The translations under genes and the position numbers were made by a program. A stretch of 8,457 nt of DNA, taken from Treponema sp. GTDB taxonomy: Bacteria > Spirochaetota > Spirochaetia > Treponematales > Breznakiellaceae. The notes beneath the pieces were generated by a model. The model was not told the origin of the DNA. It worked only from the letters and a program-made list of their open reading frames with translations, and made no database searches. How positions within the stretch are numbered: position 1 is the stretch's first letter; each line of letters opens with the position of its first letter. This document shows positions 1 through 5,582 of this stretch, piece after piece. The DNA lies in assembly GCA_031281925.1 (NCBI GenBank), contig JAITES010000087.1, positions 1 to 8,457 on the forward strand, given 5' to 3'.

Positions 1-429
1 GGAGTAGAATCGGTGGACGCGGAATCACTGCTCCGCGCGGAAGGAGATGCCTCCCTCCCCGCGGAAAGGGAACATGTATGCCCCTATCTCTACAATCATC
101 CGGAACTGTTTTCCCTCCACCGGCCTCTGGCCCCGCTCCGCTGGCAGGGCCCGGATATCAGGGTAACTGTAGACACTCAGGCCGACTATGAACGCGCTCA
201 GATTCTCCACGATGCCCTTTCCTCCCTCCCCGGGGAAGAACGTTTCCGCGGAGAAGCGATTATTGCCGCATATAAAAGAGTGATCTTGTTCCAAAACCCG
301 GTCAGCTTTGGAACAAGCTCTTGGGAAATCGGTCTAAAGCCCGATTTCCCCCTTACATCTAAGGTTGCTGTTCCAAAATCTGACATTTTGGAACAGCCTC
401 GAGTGTTTCCCGAATCAGGAACATCCTGA
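1..429 (+). CDS. SpsF-like cytidylyltransferase, C-terminal part (5' end outside window)
   Basis: The frame is open from the first base, so this is the 3' end of a longer gene; the GTG at 13 is probably only an internal Val codon. The stretch EREHVCPYLYNHPELF, followed about 15 residues later by DIRVTVDTQADYERAQILHDAL, matches the end of the SpsF/CMP-sugar cytidylyltransferase family (typically REHVTPYxYxHPExF, then LRWTVDTPEDL). Family members activate a sugar acid with CTP in the cytoplasm for surface polysaccharide or flagellin glycans. The nucleotide-binding N-terminus is not visible here. The last ~50 codons, after IIAAYKR, do not look like the family and coincide with a cluster of palindromes (276-397), so the tail appears to be encoded by a repeat element. 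The stop overlaps the next start (TGATG). Family assignment is fairly sure; the sugar substrate is unknown. Confidence 0.75.
   Translation, partial: GVESVDAESLLRAEGDASLPAEREHVCPYLYNHPELFSLHRPLAPLRWQGPDIRVTVDTQADYERAQILHDALSSLPGEERFRGEAIIAAYKRVILFQNPVSFGTSSWEIGLKPDFPLTSKVAVPKSDILEQPRVFPESGTS
276..397. repeat. Three-hairpin palindromic repeat element, translated in frame
   Basis: Three consecutive inverted repeats are visible. Hairpin A pairs 285-295 (CTTGTTCCAAA) with 307-317, and extends through a 4-base bulge with AAGAG at 276-280 against CTCTT at 318-322. Hairpin B pairs 323-332 (GGGAAATCGG) with 341-350, 10 bp perfect. Hairpin C pairs 367-379 (GCTGTTCCAAAAT) with 385-397, 13 bp perfect with a 5-base loop. 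A and C share the core TGTTCCAAA...TTTGGAACA, so they look like two diverged copies flanking B. The whole stretch has no stop in the frame of the upstream gene and supplies most of its C-terminal tail. There are no T-runs after the stems, so it does not look like a terminator. The pattern resembles REP/BIME-type or Rickettsia-palindromic-like small elements, but I cannot name a family. Confidence 0.75.
415..429 (+). promoter_or_regulatory. Small hairpin covering RBS and stop/start overlap
   Basis: TCAGGA (415-420) pairs with TCCTGA (424-429) across a 3-base loop. The left arm carries the AGGAA ribosome binding site (417-421) for the next gene. The right arm ends in the TGA stop of the first gene, which shares its A with the ATG at 429. 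A ribosome finishing the first gene would melt this hairpin, which fits translational coupling. The stem is only 6 bp, so the regulatory reading is inference. Confidence 0.4.
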
Positions 430-2267
430 TGCCCGGCCCGATTCTCGTTGTTCCCGCGCTTGAACCGGGCCGGGGAGGAGGCCACCTTCTCCGTTCGGCC
501 CGTCTTGTCCGCGATATCCGTTTGAAAAAACGGGAGGCGTTCCTCTGCCTTCCCCCCGGCGAAGGGGACACGGACGCCTGTCTTGCCCGTATCCGCTCAT
601 TCACGGGTGAATTTTCCCGGCAGTGGATATGTTTACACGACAGTATCCCTGCGGATCCCGAAATGATCATCCTGGACCGGTTTCAGACTCCCCCGGAGGA
701 ATTTGCCCTTTTGCGGAAAAGCGCTCCCCTCATCGGCATAGATGAGGGAGGGCCCTGCAGGGAGCGTTTTGATTTCCTGATAGATATTCTGCCGGCTCTT
801 CCCTCTGTTTCCCGGCCGAATATGGTGAACCCCTCCCTTTTGCCCCTGCCGCTTTGCCGCCGGGAATCCTTTTTTTCGCGGAATAATGCCGCCGGACGCC
901 GTATCCTTGTCAGTTTCGGTGCGGAAGACGCCGCGGGCCTGGGAGATCTGGCCACAGAATCTCTGTCGGGTATTGACGCGGAGATTGTTACCGCAAGAAA
1001 CATCCCGAATCTCCGGGAAGAATTGGCCTCCTTCGATCTTCTGGTGACCCATTTCGGCATTACCGCCTTTGAAGCCCTCCATGCCCGGCTGCCAGTACTT
1101 CTTGTATCTCCCACGCCTTACCATGAGGCTCTTTCCAAAGCGGCGGGTTTTACCAGTGTCAGACACTATGGCCGCTCAACGTTTTGGGGCAGGCTCAAGG
1201 CACATGGCATCGGCCGCCTTCCTTCCCTGGCCTGCGCCCAGGCTGCCCCCGCCCTTGCCGCGGAATGTCAGGCCCTGGCGGAAAAGTACGGACTTGCGGA
1301 ACTTCCCTCTCAAAGCCTTGCCGATCTGCTGCTGTCTTTTGACATTCACGCGGCGGGCCTCTGTCCGCTCTGCGCCGCGGAAGCGGCGGAAAAAAAGATA
1401 CGTTTTCCCGGCAGAAGCTATACATGCTGCCCGCGCTGCGGCGTCATTTACATGAGCCGTTTGAACCCTCCGCCAATCGAATACGGAGAGGCGTATTTTT
1501 TTGCACAGTATAAAAACCAGTACGGCAGAACGTATCTCGAAGATTTTCCCGCGCTTAAGGAAACTGCAAAACGCAGAATCTCTGTCATAAAGAAGTTCCT
1601 TCCCCCCGCGGGAACCGGCGCCAAACCCTCCCTGCTCGACATAGGCTGCGCCTACGGCCCCCTCCTGGCCGCCGCGAAGGAAGAAGGCTTCTCCCCCCTC
1701 GGCATAGATCCCGCGCCGGAAGCCGTTGCATGGATCGGCAGGGAGCTGGGCATCCCGGCAAGGCAGGGCTTCTTCCCCGAAGACTTTCCCCGGGAGATCC
1801 TCAAAGACAACAGTTTTGATGTGGTAAGCCTCATGTATGTGATCGAACACTTCAGAGAGCCCCGGCAGGTACTGGGAGAAATCTACCGTATCCTCAAGCC
1901 GGGCGGGGTATTGGCCTTTTCAACCCCCTCATATTCCGGCGTCTCGGGGCGTAAATCCCTCAAGACAGTCCTGGAAAAAAGCCCGGCGGATCACTGGACG
2001 GTCTGGAGCCCCCGTATCTGCAGAAAGGCTCTTGCCCGCTGTGGCTTCAGGGTAAAAAAAATCGTAGTCACGGGCCACCACCCGGAACGTTTCCCCCTTT
2101 TCGGGCCTTTCTGCCGCGGGCGGGGAATCCTCTACAGATTCATTCTCCTCATAAGCCGCCTTTTCCGCCTCGGAGACACCTTCGAGTGCTTTTCCGTTAA
2201 AGAGGCTGTCCGCCAAGACAAAACCCTGTGGGTTTTGTCAGTAACCGGCTTTGTAGACAGACACTAA
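429..2267 (+). CDS. Fusion protein: SpsG/PseG-like GT-B domain + zinc ribbon + SAM methyltransferase
   Basis: This is a 612-residue protein with at least three modules. Residues 1-305 resemble SpsG/PseG-type sugar-nucleotide hydrolases or GT28-like transferases: a glycine-rich GRGGGHLLR loop (14-22), GIDEGG (103-108), VSFGAEDAAG (161-170), and THFGITAFEALHARLPVLLV (207-226), the equivalent of the family's C-terminal nucleotide-binding GGxTxxE segment, though here the first Gly-Gly is HF. Residues 312-337 hold a CPLC...CPRC zinc-ribbon-like motif. Residues 380-590 form a Methyltransf_23-type class I SAM domain, with motif I LDIGCAYGPLL (403-413), GID (425-427), FDVVSLMYVIEHF (463-475) and LKPGGVLAFSTP (489-500). 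The start overlaps the upstream SpsF-like stop (TGATG) with AGGAA 7 bases before it, so the two are probably co-translated. A likely role is making and methylating an unusual activated sugar in the cytoplasm; the substrate is unknown. The last ~21 residues are encoded by a palindrome and look appended. Confidence 0.8.
   Translation: MPGPILVVPALEPGRGGGHLLRSARLVRDIRLKKREAFLCLPPGEGDTDACLARIRSFTGEFSRQWICLHDSIPADPEMIILDRFQTPPEEFALLRKSAPLIGIDEGGPCRERFDFLIDILPALPSVSRPNMVNPSLLPLPLCRRESFFSRNNAAGRRILVSFGAEDAAGLGDLATESLSGIDAEIVTARNIPNLREELASFDLLVTHFGITAFEALHARLPVLLVSPTPYHEALSKAAGFTSVRHYGRSTFWGRLKAHGIGRLPSLACAQAAPALAAECQALAEKYGLAELPSQSLADLLLSFDIHAAGLCPLCAAEAAEKKIRFPGRSYTCCPRCGVIYMSRLNPPPIEYGEAYFFAQYKNQYGRTYLEDFPALKETAKRRISVIKKFLPPAGTGAKPSLLDIGCAYGPLLAAAKEEGFSPLGIDPAPEAVAWIGRELGIPARQGFFPEDFPREILKDNSFDVVSLMYVIEHFREPRQVLGEIYRILKPGGVLAFSTPSYSGVSGRKSLKTVLEKSPADHWTVWSPRICRKALARCGFRVKKIVVTGHHPERFPLFGPFCRGRGILYRFILLISRLFRLGDTFECFSVKEAVRQDKTLWVLSVTGFVDRH
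2217..2239. repeat. Perfect 10-bp palindrome within the 3' coding end
   Basis: GACAAAACCC (2217-2226) pairs perfectly with GGGTTTTGTC (2230-2239) across a 3-base loop. It lies before the TAA stop at 2265-2267 and encodes part of the tail QDKTLWVLSV. No T-run follows, so it is not a canonical terminator. It may be a mobile palindromic unit that extended the reading frame, or a 3' mRNA stabiliser. Confidence 0.6.
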
Positions 2268-2295
2268 AACAGCCCGGAAAAAAATCCGACAATAG

Positions 2296-2304
2296 AAAAG
2301 GAGG
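2296..2304 (+). promoter_or_regulatory. Ribosome binding site deciding a GTG start
   Basis: AAAAGGAGG lies 6 bases before GTG at 2311. This strong site supports GTG as the start of the ATP-grasp gene. The first in-frame ATG (residue 16) falls after the LGAG nucleotide-binding segment and would remove a conserved strand. Confidence 0.8.
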
Positions 2305-2310
2305 ATACCC

Positions 2311-3894
2311 GTGAAAGCAAGCCGGGAGAGGATAATTATTTTGGGCGCAGGGGTCATGCAGGGCCCGGCCATTAGAATCGCCAAAGAAACGGGGTTTTTT
2401 ACTGTAGTTCTGGACGGAGATCCCGGCGCCCCCTGCGTTTCCCTGGCGGATCGCTTTGAACACATTGACCTTAAGGATAAGGAAGGGGTGGAAGCCTTTG
2501 CGCGATCCCTCCTTAAAGACGGGGGCCTTGCCGGCATCATGACTGCGGGAACCGACTTTTCCGCCACGGTGGCCTGGACCGCGGAGCGGCTCGGGCTTCC
2601 GGGCATCCCCTACGAGGCCGCGCTCAACGCATCGGACAAGGGCCGTATGCGCCGCTGTTTTGATGAGGCCGGCATTCCCTCTCCGGCCTTCACCGTTGTC
2701 GGCAAAAATGAATCCTTTACGATCCCGGCTCCCTTCCCCCTGGTGGTAAAACCGGTAGACAACATGGGCGCACGGGGCTGCCGCAGGGTGGATACGGAAG
2801 CGGAACTGGAAGAGGCTCTTGCCGACGGGATAAAATACTCCCGTTCCGGCAGGGCAATCGTGGAAGCCTACATGGAAGGCCCCGAATTTTCCGTGGACGC
2901 AATCGTATACAGGGGAGAAATCATCATCTGCGGCCTTGCCGACAGACATATATTCTTTCCCCCTTACTTCATCGAGATGGGCCACACCATGCCCACCGCT
3001 TTTTCCTCCGCGGAACAGGAAAAACTGCTTGACTGTTTCTGTGCGGCTGTCCGCAGCCTTGGCATTGCGGGAAAAAACTGCATAGGAGCCGCCAAGGGCG
3101 ATGTCAAACTGACTCCCGGCGGCCCGATGATAGGGGAAGTGGCCGCCCGGCTTTCCGGGGGCTATATGTCCGGCTGGACTTACCCCTATTCCTCCGGAGT
3201 GGAACCGGTAAGGGCGGCCGTAGAGATGGCAGCCGGCCGGGAACCCCGCTTTCTTAAACCGGTAAAGTCATGGACAAGCGCGGAACGGGCCTTCATCTCC
3301 ATCCCCGGAAAGGTAAAGTCCATAGAGGGCCTTGAAAAAGCCCGGAACACAGTCCATGTAAAAGATCTTTTTCTCCGCATAGCCGAAGATTCCCCGGTAT
3401 CCTTCCCGGTAAACAACGTGAGCAAGTGCGGCAATGTGATCAGCGCCGCGGAAAACCGGGAAGAGGCCTGCGCCGCGGCGGAAGAAGCGGCCCGTTCTAT
3501 CCTTATACGCCTTGAGGCCCCCAATGCCGAAACCTCCGCCTTCCTTTCCGCGTTCCCGGCTTCCAAAGGAAACGGGGAATCTTTCCCGCCCGACGCGTTC
3601 GGTCTCAACAGGGAACTCAAGGCGGCGCTGGAATCTCTGCCTCCGGGCATTGTTCCCCGCGAAAAACCCTCCGGAAAAGTGAGCATATACCCCTTTCCCG
3701 CCTTCCTTGAAGCAGGCCTCGTGGATTATATGGGCCGCAGTGTTTCCCAAAGCCTGGAAGCCCTGAGGGCCCTCAGCGGCCTTCCCCTGCCCGTCGGCAC
3801 AGGGGAGCCTTTCCTCGGCAGAGAATTCTGGCAGTCCCTCATCCGCGGCGGCTACCAGGGAGCGGTATATTACCTTGATACCCTGGAGACCTGA
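2311..3894 (+). CDS. ATP-grasp ligase (CarB/PurK-like) with extra C-terminal region
   Basis: This is a 527-residue cytoplasmic protein. It opens with a pre-ATP-grasp Rossmann-like segment (RIIILGAGVMQGPAI, 7-21). The ATP-grasp core follows: the PLVVKPVD strand with the ATP-binding Lys147, a glycine-rich loop GARGC (153-157), VEAYMEGPEFSVDAIV (184-199), and IGEVAARLSGGY (274-285) with Glu276 and Arg280 in the metal/phosphate-binding positions. The fold joins a carboxylate to a nucleophile through an acyl-phosphate using ATP. The substrate cannot be read from the sequence. Residues from about 405 to 527 form a region I do not recognise, so the protein is longer than a minimal ATP-grasp enzyme (about 400 residues). 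It follows the sugar-modification genes after a 43-base gap and ends 2 bases before the amidase start, suggesting shared transcription. It could add an amino-acid or acyl group to a sugar precursor. Such proteins are often mislabelled carbamoyl-phosphate synthase large chain; at this length it is not one. Confidence 0.8.
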   Translation: MKASRERIIILGAGVMQGPAIRIAKETGFFTVVLDGDPGAPCVSLADRFEHIDLKDKEGVEAFARSLLKDGGLAGIMTAGTDFSATVAWTAERLGLPGIPYEAALNASDKGRMRRCFDEAGIPSPAFTVVGKNESFTIPAPFPLVVKPVDNMGARGCRRVDTEAELEEALADGIKYSRSGRAIVEAYMEGPEFSVDAIVYRGEIIICGLADRHIFFPPYFIEMGHTMPTAFSSAEQEKLLDCFCAAVRSLGIAGKNCIGAAKGDVKLTPGGPMIGEVAARLSGGYMSGWTYPYSSGVEPVRAAVEMAAGREPRFLKPVKSWTSAERAFISIPGKVKSIEGLEKARNTVHVKDLFLRIAEDSPVSFPVNNVSKCGNVISAAENREEACAAAEEAARSILIRLEAPNAETSAFLSAFPASKGNGESFPPDAFGLNRELKAALESLPPGIVPREKPSGKVSIYPFPAFLEAGLVDYMGRSVSQSLEALRALSGLPLPVGTGEPFLGREFWQSLIRGGYQGAVYYLDTLET

Positions 3895-3896
3895 AC

Positions 3897-4979
3897 ATGA
3901 AACGAAGTTTCATACTGATTTACTGCCTGCTGATTTCCTTCCCTGCCTTTGGCCAAACTGCCCTTCCCAAGACCCTTTCCCTTGAGGAAGCCCTGATCAG
4001 TATCGGGCAGAAGACGGGAAAGGCCGCGGAAACCGAATTCCGCTGGGATCCCTTCCTTGCCTCGGGAACATTCATTGCCGGAGGGCACAGCGCGGCTTTT
4101 TTTTCAGGCGGCGAGGGGGAAAGCGGCATGATTCTTCTTGACGGCAGGGAATTTTTCGATGTACCGGCCCCATATATGCATCAGGGACTCCTCCGTTTCC
4201 CAGAGGCCTTTATCAGTACCGCCGCCCTCTCCCTCTCCCGTTCCATTGAGGAAGACGCTTCCCGCTTCAATATTGCCGCGGTGATCATCGATCCGGGCCA
4301 CGGCGGCAAGGACTCAGGCGCCGTTGGAAATTTCACCGTGAACGGCAAGCCGTTCCGTTCCGTAGAGAAGGACATCGTTCTCAATGTTTCCAAAAAACTC
4401 TACTCCCTCCTGTCCGCCGCGTACCCGGACAAACGTATCCTTATGACCAGGGAGGGGGATACCTTCCCCACCCTGGAAAACAGGGTTGCCATAGCCAATT
4501 CCGTACCCCTCAAAGCCAATGAAGCGATCATCTTCATCTCGATTCACGCCAATTCTTCATTCAATAAAAAGGCCAGAGGCTATGAAGTGTGGTATCTTTC
4601 ACCGGAATACAGAAGAAACGTTATAGATACGGCAAAATATGCCGATTCTTCTGAAGTGATTCCCATCATCAATGATATGATGGAGGAGGAATTCACTACG
4701 GAAAGCATCATGATGGCCCAGTCGATCCTCAACAGGATAGGCGAGGCCTCCGGGAACCGTATCCCCTCCAGGGGGCTCAAGGCGGAAGAGTGGTTCGTTG
4801 TCCGCAATGCCAGGATGCCTTCGGTGCTGGTGGAACTGGGCTTTGTTTCCAATCAGGAAGACGCCCTTCTCATGAGCGATGAAGGCTACTTGCAGAAGCT
4901 CGGCGAAGCGTTATATAAGGGAATTGGCGATTTTATCACCAGATTCGAAAAGTCCGGAGGTTTTACGACGATTCAATGA
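3897..4979 (+). CDS. N-acetylmuramoyl-L-alanine amidase (Amidase_3), exported
   Basis: This 360-residue protein cuts the bond between N-acetylmuramic acid and the peptide stem of peptidoglycan in the periplasm. Residues 1-19 form a signal peptide (KR, hydrophobic core, AFG before Gln20). Residues 24-120 are a poorly conserved N-terminal region, perhaps a small beta domain like the copper-amine-oxidase-like stalks found in other wall enzymes (inference). The catalytic domain covers about 126-350 with all expected zinc and catalytic positions: His135 in IDPGHGGKDSG, Glu157 in SVEKDI, His217 in ISIHAN, and Glu313 in VLVELGFVSN. No LysM or SH3 repeats are seen. The start has GGAG at 3885-3888, 8 bases upstream. 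The next gene overlaps its stop by 4 bases (ATGA). Being next to flaA suggests a role in remodelling wall around periplasmic flagella or at division. Confidence 0.92.
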   Translation: MKRSFILIYCLLISFPAFGQTALPKTLSLEEALISIGQKTGKAAETEFRWDPFLASGTFIAGGHSAAFFSGGEGESGMILLDGREFFDVPAPYMHQGLLRFPEAFISTAALSLSRSIEEDASRFNIAAVIIDPGHGGKDSGAVGNFTVNGKPFRSVEKDIVLNVSKKLYSLLSAAYPDKRILMTREGDTFPTLENRVAIANSVPLKANEAIIFISIHANSSFNKKARGYEVWYLSPEYRRNVIDTAKYADSSEVIPIINDMMEEEFTTESIMMAQSILNRIGEASGNRIPSRGLKAEEWFVVRNARMPSVLVELGFVSNQEDALLMSDEGYLQKLGEALYKGIGDFITRFEKSGGFTTIQ

Positions 4980-5515
4980 AGGCTGAAATAAAAGAAACGT
5001 TTCAGTCCCTCGCTGCCTTGTGTAAGTCCGCAGCGATCCGTTACGCCGTCTGCCTTCTGGCTCTGGGAATTCTGGCTCTGAGCGATTTTTTTTACGCGGG
5101 GCTTGTCAGACGGACTTTTGTATTTTATTCTTTGAGAGACGGAGAAACTGTAGTTGAAGATCGTATGTTAAAGGCTTCAACCGGCAGGGAAGAGGATATA
5201 AGGCGTTATGTGGAAGAGGCCCTTTTGGGTCCTGTTTCACCGGATTCGGCGCCGCTTTTTCCCCGGGAAACCCGTCTCCGGTCCCTGCTTTTTCGGGATG
5301 GTACCGTGTATGTAGACCTTTCCGAAAGCGCCGTGCTGCCCTATTCCGACGGAGGGAAGGCATGGAGGGATTTTTTCACCCTTTACGGGGGTATAAAACG
5401 GAATTTTCCCTATGTTCGGGATGTCCGTTTATTTGTCGGGGGGAGGGCGGCTTTTTATGACGAATTCCGTCAAATTCAGGCGGAATCTCATGAAAGAGGC
5501 GTTGACAAAACATAA
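4976..5515 (+). CDS. GerMN-domain membrane-anchored protein
   Basis: This is a 179-residue protein whose ATG overlaps the amidase stop (ATGA), indicating translational coupling. Residues 20-44 (AIRYAVCLLALGILALSDFFYAGLV) form one membrane span or uncleaved signal anchor. The rest would lie in the periplasm. Residues about 47-165 fit a GerMN fold: YSLRDGETVVEDRML, then a helix (REEDIRRYVEEALLGP), then SLLFRDGTVYVDLSESAV and a helix (GGKAWRDFFTLYGGIKRNFPYVRDVRLFVGG). GerMN domains occur in GerM, LpqB and similar envelope proteins and are often found beside amidases; the biochemical role is not settled. Pairing with the amidase suggests it positions or regulates that enzyme. From memory, other treponemes have a similar small gene between amidase and flaA. 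The flaA promoter -35 box lies inside the last codons of this gene. Confidence 0.75.
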   Translation: MKAEIKETFQSLAALCKSAAIRYAVCLLALGILALSDFFYAGLVRRTFVFYSLRDGETVVEDRMLKASTGREEDIRRYVEEALLGPVSPDSAPLFPRETRLRSLLFRDGTVYVDLSESAVLPYSDGGKAWRDFFTLYGGIKRNFPYVRDVRLFVGGRAAFYDEFRQIQAESHERGVDKT

Positions 5516-5529
5516 GTATTTTGTATACT
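5502..5529 (+). promoter_or_regulatory. Sigma70-like promoter of flaA
   Basis: TTGACA (5502-5507) is a perfect -35 box, and TATACT (5524-5529) is a good -10 box after a 16-base spacer. A start near 5536 would give a leader of about 46 bases. The -35 box lies in the last codons of the GerMN gene, so flaA can be made independently of the amidase genes. In several spirochaetes flaA is known to use the housekeeping sigma factor while flaB genes use sigma28, which agrees with this. Confidence 0.75.
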
Positions 5530-5533
5530 TATG
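5511..5533. promoter_or_regulatory. Operator-like inverted repeat over the flaA promoter
   Basis: CATAAGTAT (5511-5519) and ATACTTATG (5525-5533) form a perfect 9-bp inverted repeat with a 5-base centre. It covers most of the -35/-10 spacer and the whole -10 box. A dimeric repressor bound here would block RNA polymerase. The right arm contains the -10 hexamer, so part of the symmetry could be coincidental. No regulator gene is visible nearby. Confidence 0.5.
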
Positions 5534-5557
5534 AAATATATCTCGAAGTTTCGATAA
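5532..5557 (+). promoter_or_regulatory. Weak sigma28-like (FliA) promoter candidate for flaA
   Basis: TTCGATAA (5550-5557) matches 6 of 8 positions of the enterobacterial FliA -10 element GCCGATAA. TGAAATAT begins 18 bases upstream at 5532 and resembles the TAAAGTTT -35 element only partly. The leader also contains TCGAA/TTCGA (5543-5554) and the palindrome AACTTAAGTT (5556-5565). The match is partial and the nearby sigma70-like promoter is far better. Confidence 0.25.
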
Positions 5558-5570
5558 CTTAAGTTGTTGA

Positions 5571-5576
5571 AAGGAG
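5571..5576 (+). promoter_or_regulatory. flaA ribosome binding site
   Basis: AAGGAG is 6 bases before the ATG at 5583. An out-of-frame ATG at 5579 is only 2 bases from the site, so the 5583 start is the sensible one; it also gives an intact signal peptide. Confidence 0.85.
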
Positions 5577-5582
5577 CTATGA

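Noticed and set aside
13..15. GTG as the true start of the first gene
   Set aside because: The frame stays open to base 1, no RBS lies at the right distance, and the family needs a large N-terminal nucleotide-binding domain. It is therefore an internal codon.
276..397. Palindromes as transcription terminators
   Set aside because: No T-run follows any stem, and the next gene overlaps the stop, so termination here would be harmful.
1176..1850. 224-codon open frame on the minus strand
   Set aside because: It is antisense to the zinc-ribbon and methyltransferase region and shows no motif of its own.
2197..2985. 262-codon open frame on the minus strand
   Set aside because: It is antisense to the ATP-grasp gene and the fusion gene end, with no recognisable motif. 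The + strand motifs explain the region.
4097..4104. T8 tract in the amidase, with similar runs at 5086-5093 and 2054-2061 (A8), as phase-variation switches
   Set aside because: All frames are intact. Tracts of 7-8 A or T recur in several genes here and are short for slippage-based switching.
5579..5581. ATG just before the flaA start
   Set aside because: It is in another frame, only 2 bases from AAGGAG, and does not lead to the signal peptide.
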